A DNA stretch of 5,208 nucleotides from Pseudaestuariivita sp. GTDB lineage: Bacteria > Pseudomonadota > Alphaproteobacteria > Rhodobacterales > Rhodobacteraceae. The translations under genes and the position numbers were made by a program. Shown here piece after piece: positions 1-5,058 of this stretch; position 1 is the stretch's first letter, and every line of letters begins with the position of its first letter. The stretch lies in assembly GCA_020629995.1 (NCBI GenBank), contig JAHDCH010000121.1, positions 1 to 5,208 of the forward strand. Reading direction: 5' to 3'. A model generated the notes under the pieces. That model was not told the DNA's origin. It saw only the letters and a list, made by a program, of their open reading frames with translations, and searched no databases.

Positions 1-78
1 GGCCGTCTGACGGCGCGTCCGCAGCGCCGAATGCCGCGCTTGGGGCTTTAACCCGGCGGCGGGATGGCCTAAGTGCCG

Positions 79-99
79 GGGCACAGCAGCGGAGTGCCC
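79..99 (+). promoter_or_regulatory. Stem-loop presenting the ribB ribosome binding site
   Basis: GGGCAC (79-84) and GTGCCC (94-99) form a perfect 6-bp stem with a 9-base loop, AGCAGCGGA. The Shine-Dalgarno GGAG (91-94) lies in the loop and the first 3' stem base, and the ribB ATG follows the stem directly at 100. An identical GTGCC copy at 73-77 could compete for the 5' arm, giving a short alternative stem (73-76 with 81-84). The inverted repeat is seen directly; any effect on translation is inferred. Confidence 0.4.
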
Positions 100-1224
100 A
101 TGAGCTACGAAGACCCCGGACCCGTCGAGACGACCTGGCGTGACGCGATCAGCTCGGTCGGTGACATCATCGAGGATGCGCGCAACGGGCGCATGTTCAT
201 CCTGGTCGATCACGAGGACCGCGAGAACGAAGGCGATCTGGTGATCCCCGCGCAAATGGCGACGCCGGATGCGATCAACTTCATGGCCAAGCACGGGCGC
301 GGGCTGATCTGCCTGTCGCTGACGGGCGAGCGCGCCGATGCGCTGGGCCTGCCGCTGATGTCGACGAACAATTCCTCGCGTCACGAGACGGCCTTTACCG
401 TGTCGATCGAGGCGCGCGAAGGCGTGACCACCGGCATCTCGGCCCATGACCGCGCCCGCACCATCGCCGTGGCCATCGACGGTGGCGCGACCGAAGCGGA
501 TATCGCGACGCCGGGCCATGTCTTTCCGCTGCGCGCCAAGAAGGGCGGCGTGCTGGTCCGCGCGGGCCATACCGAGGCGGCGGTGGACATCAGCCGCCTT
601 GCAGGCCTGAACCCGTCGGGCGTGATCTGCGAGATCATGAACGAAGACGGCACCATGGCGCGCCTGCCCGAGCTGGTGGCCTTTGCCCAGCTGCACGGGC
701 TCAAGATCGGGACAATCAGCGATCTGATCGCCTATCGCCGCCGCAACGACAACCTTGTCGCCGTGCGCAGCGAAGAAAAGATCACCAGCGAATTTGGCGG
801 TGACTGGACGCTGCGGATCTACACCGACGAGACGCAGGGCGCCGAACATATCGTGCTGATCAAGGGCGATGTGACCGGGGACGCGCCGGTTCTGGTGCGG
901 ATGCACGCGATGGACCCGCTGCTGGATGTGGTGGGGTCGGGGCCCAAGGGCCGCGCGGATGAATTCCGCGACTGCATGCGCGCGGTCGAAGCCGAAGGGC
1001 GCGGCGTGATCGTTCTGTTGCGCGACACGACGATGAAGCTCGAGCCGGAGGCGGGCGTGTCGCCCAACACACTGCGCCAATATGGCCTCGGCGCTCAGAT
1101 CCTGTCGTCGCTGGGTCTGGGCGAGCTGATCCTTCTGACAAATTCGCCCACGCCCAAGGTCGTGGGTCTTGATGCCTACGGGCTCGAGATCGTGGGCACG
1201 CGCAAGATATCGGAGCTGGGCTGA
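100..1224 (+). CDS. ribB: 3,4-dihydroxy-2-butanone 4-phosphate synthase with degenerate GTP cyclohydrolase II-like C-terminal domain
   Basis: Cytosolic enzyme of riboflavin synthesis: it converts ribulose 5-phosphate to 3,4-dihydroxy-2-butanone 4-phosphate plus formate, with Mg2+. The 374-residue protein has an N-terminal DHBP synthase domain (about 13-213) with the acidic signature [11 protein letters not shown] (37-47), SSRHETAF (92-99), HTEAAVD (157-163) and EIMNEDG (178-184), so the catalytic set looks intact. Residues about 227-374 resemble GTP cyclohydrolase II, but the zinc motif (SEC...CDCG) is absent: after VRMH (266-269) the only Cys is 292, and the usual REGRGIGL segment reads [10 protein letters not shown]. 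The domain end ([15 protein letters not shown]) is still recognisable. This matches the family variant known as RibBX, in which the RibA-like half is not a cyclohydrolase. ATG 100 is chosen because GGAG lies 5 bases upstream; an in-frame GTG at 73 would add nine residues without a ribosome site. The stop overlaps the ribH start by one base. Confidence 0.95.
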   Translation: MSYEDPGPVETTWRDAISSVGDIIEDARNGRMFILVDHEDRENEGDLVIPAQMATPDAINFMAKHGRGLICLSLTGERADALGLPLMSTNNSSRHETAFTVSIEAREGVTTGISAHDRARTIAVAIDGGATEADIATPGHVFPLRAKKGGVLVRAGHTEAAVDISRLAGLNPSGVICEIMNEDGTMARLPELVAFAQLHGLKIGTISDLIAYRRRNDNLVAVRSEEKITSEFGGDWTLRIYTDETQGAEHIVLIKGDVTGDAPVLVRMHAMDPLLDVVGSGPKGRADEFRDCMRAVEAEGRGVIVLLRDTTMKLEPEAGVSPNTLRQYGLGAQILSSLGLGELILLTNSPTPKVVGLDAYGLEIVGTRKISELG

Positions 1225-1763
1225 TGGCCGCTAATGAGCAACATTACATTCTGGATCGCCCTGTCTTTGACGGGCAGGGGCCGCATGTCCTGATCGTGGT
1301 GGCGCCGTATTACAAGGACATCGCCGACGATCTGGTGGCCGGCGCCAAGGCCGAGATCGAGGCGGTGGGCGGCACGCATGAGGTGGTCGAAGTGCCCGGC
1401 GCGCTTGAGGTGCCGACGGCGATCGGCATTGCCGAGCGGCTGGGCCAGTACGACGGCTATGTGGCGCTGGGCTGCGTGATCCGGGGCGAGACCACGCATT
1501 ACGAGACGGTCTGCAACGACAGCAGCCGCGCGATCCAGCTTTTGGGCCTGCAGGGCCTGTGCATCGGCAACGGCATCCTGACCGTGGAAAACCGTCCTCA
1601 GGCAGAGGCGCGCGCGGGTGAGCAGAACAAGGGCGGCGGGGCCGCGGCCGCGGCGCTGCACCTGATCGCGCTGACCCGGCGGCTGGGCGGGGCCAAAGGC
1701 GGGATCGGGTTCAAACCGATGGGTGAGGACACGATCCTTGCGACCGGAGGCACCACCGTATGA
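1224..1763 (+). CDS. ribH: 6,7-dimethyl-8-ribityllumazine synthase
   Basis: Penultimate step of riboflavin synthesis: condenses 5-amino-6-ribitylaminouracil with the RibB product to give lumazine; the family forms cytosolic pentamers or 60-mers. Family motifs seen in the 179-residue protein are VPGALEVP (57-64), GCVIRGETTHYE (83-94) with the catalytic His at 92, and NGILTVENRPQAEARA (116-131). The substrate-stacking position near residue 30, often Phe or Trp in the family, reads VAPYYKD here, so Tyr may take that role. The protein is about 25 residues longer than usual: a short N-terminal lead and a Gly-rich C-terminal tail after LTRRLGG (about 155-179). The start follows GGAG (1212-1215) by 8 bases and overlaps the ribB stop (TGATG); the end overlaps the nusB start (ATGA). 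Co-expression with both neighbours is therefore very likely. Confidence 0.96.
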   Translation: MAANEQHYILDRPVFDGQGPHVLIVVAPYYKDIADDLVAGAKAEIEAVGGTHEVVEVPGALEVPTAIGIAERLGQYDGYVALGCVIRGETTHYETVCNDSSRAIQLLGLQGLCIGNGILTVENRPQAEARAGEQNKGGGAAAAALHLIALTRRLGGAKGGIGFKPMGEDTILATGGTTV

Positions 1764-2290
1764 TTGACGATGATTTCGGCGATCTGGACGGTGCTGATGA
1801 GGCGCCAAAGCGCCCGGCGGCCAAGCTGTCGAACAACCAGAAGCGCAAGATGCGCTCGGCCAGCCGGATGTATGCGGTGCAGGCGCTGTTCCAGATGGAG
1901 CAGGCCGGTCACAGCGTGGACCGGGTCAAGATCGAGTTCCTCGACCATCGCTTTGGCGCACCGGTGGATGACGACGAGGAGTGGATCGATGGCGATGTCG
2001 ACCTGTTCCGCGACGTGATCGAACGGGCGGTCAGCCACCAGGCGCAGATTGACCAGATGACCGACCGTGCGCTGGTCGCCAAATGGCCAATTGCCCGGAT
2101 CGACCCGACCTTGCGCGCATTGTTCCGCGCGGCGGGCGCCGAGATGGGTCTGAAGGACACGCCGCCACGCGTGGTGATCACCGAGTTTGTCGACGTGGCC
2201 CGGGCCTTTTTCCCCGAAGGCAAAGAACCCAAATTCGTGAACGCCGTGCTGGATCACATGGCGCGCGAAGCGGTGCCCGAAGCGTTCTGA
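1760..2290 (+). CDS. nusB: Transcription antitermination factor NusB
   Basis: Cytosolic RNA-binding factor that pairs with NusE (S10) on boxA RNA in rRNA antitermination complexes. The 176-residue protein shows the family pattern: a basic helix start KRKMRSASRMYAVQALFQME (28-47), the central WPIARIDPTLRALFRAAGAE (109-128), and the C-terminal TEFVDVARAFF (141-151) followed by PKFVNAVLDHMA (157-168), matching the usual kFVNgVLd motif. It carries an N-terminal extension of about 30 residues compared with the shortest family members, first acidic (IDDDFGDLDGADE) and then Lys/Arg-rich. The start is supported by GGAGG (1746-1750) 9 bases upstream and a 4-base ATGA overlap with ribH. It is the last gene of the operon and is followed by the hairpin element at 2321-2397. 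Confidence 0.95.
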   Translation: MIDDDFGDLDGADEAPKRPAAKLSNNQKRKMRSASRMYAVQALFQMEQAGHSVDRVKIEFLDHRFGAPVDDDEEWIDGDVDLFRDVIERAVSHQAQIDQMTDRALVAKWPIARIDPTLRALFRAAGAEMGLKDTPPRVVITEFVDVARAFFPEGKEPKFVNAVLDHMAREAVPEAF

Positions 2291-2320
2291 CCGAAAGGTG
2301 CGCCATGCGGCGCGCATCGC

Positions 2321-2397
2321 CTTCTGGGGGTATGACCCCCAGACCCCCGCATTTGGGGGCCAGCCCCCAAAACCCCCGGGATATTTTCAGCCAGAAG
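2321..2397. repeat. 77-bp nested inverted-repeat element between convergent genes
   Basis: An outer 7-bp inverted repeat, CTTCTGG (2321-2327) and CCAGAAG (2391-2397), encloses two GC-rich hairpins (2324-2342 and 2352-2371) and a further C-tract (2373-2377) followed by GGGATATTTT. The minus strand carries four G5 tracts (complements of 2373-2377, 2364-2368, 2344-2348 and 2336-2340). The structure is seen directly. From memory, similar CCCCCGG-ATATTT-CCAGAAGAAG elements recur between genes in Rhodobacterales; that recollection is not verified here. Confidence 0.6.
2324..2371. terminator. Double-hairpin bidirectional transcription terminator candidate
   Basis: The first hairpin is CTGGGGGT-ATG-ACCCCCAG (2324-2342), a perfect 8-bp stem. 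The second is TTTGGGGGC-CA-GCCCCCAAA (2352-2371), a perfect 9-bp repeat, in practice about 8 bp with a CCAG loop. It lies 33 bases after the nusB stop and 32 bases beyond the stop of the convergent minus-strand gene, so it can serve both. Neither side has a clean U-tract: the plus strand has AAACCCCCGGGATATTTT further on. Termination is likely from position, but the mechanism is not classical. Confidence 0.6.
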
Positions 2398-2403
2398 AAG
2401 CTG

Positions 2404-3189
2404 TCAGGAGGACGGCGGCTCGGGAGGCGTGGTCATGCGGTAGCGCGCGAGTTCCTCGGGGAGCAGGAGGTAGATTTCGTCGGGAGGCGTGACGAGGGCA
2501 TGTTGCATCACAAGCGGGTCGATGCCCATGACGTCGAGATAGCTCATGACCTCGCCTTGACCGCGCTGGATGTTGGAAACGGCCAGAAAGGCTGGCAGCA
2601 CGGTGTTTTCGCCAAAATAGTGCTGGTGCACGCCGATGGCGGCATCCGCGTCGGCGGTGCGGGTGGTGCCGGCGGCAAAGATGTAGGGGCAGGCGGACAG
2701 GCAGATGTCGCCGGCCTGCATGGTGGTGGCGATGCCGGCCTCGCGCAGGGCGCGGCCGATGGCGAGCGCGTCGCGGACCGATCCGCCCGGGGAGTGCAGG
2801 CGGATCGTGTCGGTTGAGGGCGCGCGCGCCAGAGCCTCGGTGAAGCGCGCGGCATCGCCATCGAGGATCGTGCCGGTCAGCGTCATCTGCGTGCCGTCCT
2901 GTTGGAACAGAAGCCGGGACGGCATGTCGCCGGAATTGGGCAGAGGAGTTGCCGGGCGGCCGGGCTGAGGCTCCCAGTCGGTGCGGTAGCGGCGGGTCTG
3001 GTCGCCGGGCAGCACGGGCTGGGTCAGGGACGGAGCGGTGGAAGGGTTCAGAAGACGCGGAAGCGTGGGAAGGATGTCGGTGGTCAGGATGACAATGCCG
3101 ATGGCCACCTGCAACAGCAGCACAACGCGCAGCATGTACCCCGGGCCACGCGCGGGTTTGGCCGGTATATCAGAGGCTTGATCGGTCAT
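2404..3189 (-). CDS. Membrane-anchored ClpP/SppA-fold protein (COG3904-like), possible periplasmic serine protease
   Basis: 261 residues. A short basic N-terminus precedes one hydrophobic helix (about 19-40, LRVVLLLQVAIGIVIL), then a Pro-rich linker (about 41-90) and a ClpP-like domain (about 92-250). Without a cleavage-like site after the helix, an inner-membrane anchor with the domain in the periplasm is the likely arrangement. The domain shows SPGGS (133-137), CLSACPYIFAAG (163-174) and GVHQHYF (186-192). These line up with the ClpP oxyanion loop (SPGGS), the nucleophile segment (ASMGA...AAG) and the catalytic His segment (IHQP), making Ser165 and His188 the candidate pair. The third catalytic residue is not clear; the region IYLLLPEE (239-246) corresponds to where it should be. 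Cys163 and Cys167 flank the Ser and could form a disulfide. The start overlaps the upstream gene stop by 4 bases (ATGA), with only a weak ribosome site (GGGGA), so translational coupling is likely. Substrate unknown; a pseudoenzyme is possible. Confidence 0.8.
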   Translation of the reverse strand: MTDQASDIPAKPARGPGYMLRVVLLLQVAIGIVILTTDILPTLPRLLNPSTAPSLTQPVLPGDQTRRYRTDWEPQPGRPATPLPNSGDMPSRLLFQQDGTQMTLTGTILDGDAARFTEALARAPSTDTIRLHSPGGSVRDALAIGRALREAGIATTMQAGDICLSACPYIFAAGTTRTADADAAIGVHQHYFGENTVLPAFLAVSNIQRGQGEVMSYLDVMGIDPLVMQHALVTPPDEIYLLLPEELARYRMTTPPEPPSS

Positions 3190-4460
3190 GTTGATGGGTC
3201 CCCGTTGGGCGGCCGAGAGGCGGGGGCGGGAGGCACGGAGGGCGCGGGACGGTTGAGATCGCCTTCGACCTCGCGCAGGGCGGACACGGCGGCGCGGAGT
3301 TCGGAGAGTGTCATCGTGTCTTCGATGGGGATGCGCGATTCGCCCGCCCGCATGGCCGCCTGGGCCACGGCAATGATCAGCACCAGAACTCCCGGCAGAA
3401 GGTCAATCGCGATGGCGCCGGCCCAGGAGGGCACAAAATCGCCCGCATAGCGGATCACGGCATCAGCGGTCGAGATCGGCGTGTAGGTGGTGTCGGCCGG
3501 GGCGGGCAGGGACATCACCGCCTGGGCCGCAAGGCTCAGCGTTTCGGCGCGCTGGGCCATGGCGGCCAGCACAGCGTCGATGGTGGCCTGCTGGCCCGTG
3601 GCCACGTCGGTGCGGGTGTCCAGTTCGGGCACCACCACAACGGCGGACAGATCGGCGGCGGCACGTTCGACCAGAGGTGCAACGGAGAGCTGGCGCAGGG
3701 TGGCGATCAGGCCGGCAAGGCGCACGGCCTCTTCGGAGAACAGGATCGAGCGCGCCTCGACCGAGCCGGTTTCGACGGTCAGCGCGCGCATGCGCGACAG
3801 GATGGCGTTGCCTTCGTCAAAGGCGGCATCCACGCGCAGGCCCTGGGCGGCGATCTGCGCCTCAAGGCCCTGAAGTTCTTCGCTTTTCTGGCGAAGGATG
3901 CGGAACACGGCACCGCGCCCGGCAAGGCCGGAAAGATCGCCTGCGGCCTCTTGTTCGGACAGATCCTCGAGCGTCTGGCGCATCCGCGCGACGTCCCGTT
4001 CGAGCGACTGGCCGGACACCGCGATCAGGTTCGCCTGTTCCAGCGCGGTCTGATAGTCCTGCACGGTGCGCGCGAGGTGCTGTTCCACCGCGGCGGACCC
4101 GGCCAGAGCGGCGGCATTCAGCCAGGAGGACATCGCCACGATGGCGACCGATCCAAGGCACATGGCCACGAACAATTGCGCCCGCCGTCCGGCCGTGCGG
4201 ATCGCGGGGAAAAGCCGCATAAGGTACGACCAGAACACGAAAATTCCGACTGACACGGCGATGGAATAGGCCGCCGCCGCGAGAAAGCTGAGCGCACCCG
4301 TTTCATCCAGCAAAGAGGACACCCCAAGGTAGGTGTAGATCCCCGAAGCACAGGCCAGAACGCCCAAGGCGGTGCCCGTGATCGTGTCGAGCCAGCTGAG
4401 ATGTTCGGAAATCTCGCGCGCCTGGCGCAGCTCGTATCCGGGGTTTGGCGTGTCAGGCAT
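3186..4460 (-). CDS. Four-helix membrane protein with a large helical, probably periplasmic, domain; function unknown
   Basis: I do not recognise a named family. The 424-residue protein has three N-terminal hydrophobic helices (about 28-50, 57-83, 94-118), a long polar, Ala/Leu/Glu/Gln-rich region (about 119-344) and a fourth helix (about 345-369), then a short C-terminal tail ending in a Pro-rich stretch (404-424). Arg residues in the loop between helices 2 and 3 (RLFPAIRTAGRR) and after helix 4 (MRAGESR) suggest both are cytoplasmic, so 119-344 would be periplasmic. Within it, about 122-260 has heptad-like spacing (for example LERDVARMRQTLEDLSEQE) and is probably coiled coil. The tail contains another short helix (LSELRAAVSALREVEGDL, 386-403). 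ATG 4460 is chosen because AAGGA (complement of 4470-4474) lies 9 bases upstream; the same frame stays open to 4865, but that would run over the small divergent gene and has no ribosome site. It is first in a two-gene operon with the ClpP-fold protein, suggesting that they act together. Confidence 0.8.
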   Translation of the reverse strand: MPDTPNPGYELRQAREISEHLSWLDTITGTALGVLACASGIYTYLGVSSLLDETGALSFLAAAAYSIAVSVGIFVFWSYLMRLFPAIRTAGRRAQLFVAMCLGSVAIVAMSSWLNAAALAGSAAVEQHLARTVQDYQTALEQANLIAVSGQSLERDVARMRQTLEDLSEQEAAGDLSGLAGRGAVFRILRQKSEELQGLEAQIAAQGLRVDAAFDEGNAILSRMRALTVETGSVEARSILFSEEAVRLAGLIATLRQLSVAPLVERAAADLSAVVVVPELDTRTDVATGQQATIDAVLAAMAQRAETLSLAAQAVMSLPAPADTTYTPISTADAVIRYAGDFVPSWAGAIAIDLLPGVLVLIIAVAQAAMRAGESRIPIEDTMTLSELRAAVSALREVEGDLNRPAPSVPPAPASRPPNGDPST

Positions 4461-4622
4461 GGAGGGCGGTCCTTGGGTCTGTGCAGCCGATCCATAGCGG
4501 CGGAGTTTCGCGCAATGCGCAAGCAATTCACGCTTTTTTGTGAAAAAAGAGGCAGGATCACGCCACGAGCGCTTGATGTTTGCGGACAGAGGCGTAGGTT
4601 TGAGACGTAGACGGAGGGGAGC
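4461..4622. promoter_or_regulatory. Divergent intergenic regulatory region
   Basis: 162 bases between the minus-strand operon and the small plus-strand gene. Signals seen: an AT-rich symmetric tract C-T6-GTG-A6-G (4533-4549), an overlapping inverted repeat TTCAC (4527-4531) / GTGAA (4540-4544), two GCGCAA direct repeats 7 bases apart (4510-4515 and 4517-4522), and the small palindrome GCGCA-A-TGCGC (4510-4520). For the minus strand the GCGCAA copies read TTGCGC and could act as -35 elements, with TATGGA (complement of 4491-4496) as a -10, but the spacings of 13 or 20 bases are poor. The region must hold at least one promoter; its exact place is not clear. Confidence 0.5.
4573..4600 (+). promoter_or_regulatory. 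Weak promoter candidate for the small plus-strand gene
   Basis: TTGATG (4573-4578) and TAGGTT (4595-4600), 16 bases apart, could be the -35 and -10 boxes of a sigma-70 promoter, placing a transcript start near 4607, just before the ribosome site GGAGG at 4613. The -10 matches the consensus at only three of six bases, so this is tentative. Confidence 0.25.
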
Positions 4623-4760
4623 GTGGGTATCATGCACAGCCGCTTGGCAGACGCATTGAAGGCCTTGAAGGATTTCATCGACAACCTGGTCGAGCCGCAA
4701 GGCGCGCGCGATTACATCGCGATCCCGGTCAAGGTCGACAAGCCCAAACGCAAGATCTGA
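4623..4760 (+). CDS. Small protein of unknown function (45 residues, GTG start)
   Basis: I do not recognise this protein. The reading frame is VGIMHSRLADALKALKDF at the start and KVDKPKRKI at the end. It contains one amphipathic helix (about 5-22, RLADALKALKDFIDNLVE), a short GARDYIAIPVKV strand-like segment and a strongly basic C-terminal tail; there is no membrane helix. A purine-rich site GGAGGGGA (4613-4620) precedes it: GGAGG is 5 bases from GTG 4623, which favours that start, while ATG 4632 (42 residues) would leave 14 bases. An in-frame TAG at 4608-4610 excludes a longer form. The frame ends 25 bases before a clear terminator hairpin. Good ribosome site, own terminator and GC-rich third positions together support a real gene. 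The role cannot be told from the sequence; a small regulator or a nucleic-acid-binding peptide would fit the charge. Confidence 0.65.
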   Translation: MGIMHSRLADALKALKDFIDNLVEPQGARDYIAIPVKVDKPKRKI

Positions 4761-4785
4761 CCGATCTGCAACAGACATGTGTGAC

Positions 4786-4819
4786 AGCCCTGGCCGAAAC
4801 GCCGGGGCTTTGTCGTTTT
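4786..4819 (+). terminator. Intrinsic terminator after the small gene
   Basis: AGCCCTGGC (4786-4794) pairs with GCCGGGGCT (4801-4809) in a 9-bp stem with one T-G pair and a CGAAAC loop, followed by TTTGTCGTTTT. This is a conventional rho-independent terminator for the plus-strand small gene. Confidence 0.75.
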
Positions 4820-4851
4820 GGGAGCGGGCGGCAGGCAGGCACGCGAAATTC

Positions 4852-4866
4852 TGTACATGATGCACA
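4852..4866. promoter_or_regulatory. Imperfect palindrome, possible operator
   Basis: TGTACAT-G-ATGCACA is a 15-base near-perfect dyad (one mismatch per half) in non-coding DNA, of the size and form of a dimeric repressor site. No regulator can be named. Confidence 0.25.
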
Positions 4867-4884
4867 CTTTGCCCCCCGAAAGTG
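4865..4884. repeat. Inverted repeat with C6 loop
   Basis: CACTTT (4865-4870) and AAAGTG (4879-4884) form a perfect 6-bp stem around GCCCCCCG. No T-tract follows on either strand, so it is not an obvious terminator. Confidence 0.4.
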
Positions 4885-4906
4885 AGCAGATCGCCACCGT
4901 CCCGCG

Positions 4907-4922
4907 CAACGGTCAGACGTTG
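4907..4922. repeat. Short inverted repeat next to the tandem repeats
   Basis: CAACG (4907-4911) and CGTTG (4918-4922) enclose GTCAGA, a 5-bp stem with a 6-base loop. It ends four bases before the first 17-base tandem repeat. Confidence 0.35.
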
Positions 4923-4925
4923 ACA

Positions 4926-4976
4926 GGCGGTTAACGGAGACTGGCAGTTAACGGAGACTGGCGGTTAACGGAAAAC
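4926..4976. repeat. Three tandem 17-bp direct repeats
   Basis: The copies are GGCGGTTAACGGAGACT (4926-4942), GGCAGTTAACGGAGACT (4943-4959) and GGCGGTTAACGGAAAAC (4960-4976). Copies 1 and 2 differ by one base; copy 3 shares the first 13 bases of copy 1 and diverges at the end. The core GTTAACGGA is identical in all three and contains the dyad GTTAAC. The 17-base period is not a multiple of three, which argues against a protein repeat. Iteron-like binding sites or a small minisatellite are both possible. Confidence 0.85.
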
Positions 4977-5042
4977 GGGCCGCATGAGAGGGGGGCGATG
5001 TGACGGGACCGCGCCAACCGGTCGGTACTCTCATTCCCGAGG

Positions 5043-5058
5043 ACCTGTATATACAGGT
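5043..5058. promoter_or_regulatory. Perfect 16-bp palindrome
   Basis: ACCTGTATATACAGGT reads the same on both strands. It has the form of an operator for a dimeric repressor, and its AT-rich centre stands out in GC-rich DNA. It superficially resembles a LexA box (CTGT...ACAG), but the gap is 4 rather than 8 bases, and alphaproteobacterial LexA uses a different direct-repeat site. Confidence 0.45.

Noticed and set aside
1..51. Frame 1 reads 16 codons to a TAA at 49-51, possibly the 3' end of an upstream gene such as ribE
   Set aside because: Too short and without a recognisable riboflavin synthase ending; frame 3 is also open. There is not enough sequence to call a partial gene.
1..99. FMN riboswitch upstream of ribB
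   Set aside because: None of the conserved RFN-element blocks can be seen; only short hairpins such as GCCGT-CTG-ACGGC at 2-14.
73..99. GTG 73 as the ribB start
   Set aside because: No ribosome site ahead of it, whereas ATG 100 has GGAG at the right distance and the nine extra residues are not family-like.
4461..4865. N-terminal extension of the four-helix membrane protein to an ATG at 4865
   Set aside because: The extension would run antisense through the small gene and its terminator and across the AT-rich intergenic tract. Its composition is not protein-like, and ATG 4460 has an AAGGA site.
5043..5058. LexA (SOS) box
   Set aside because: The CTGT and ACAG halves are only 4 bases apart instead of 8, and alphaproteobacterial LexA sites are GTTC direct repeats.
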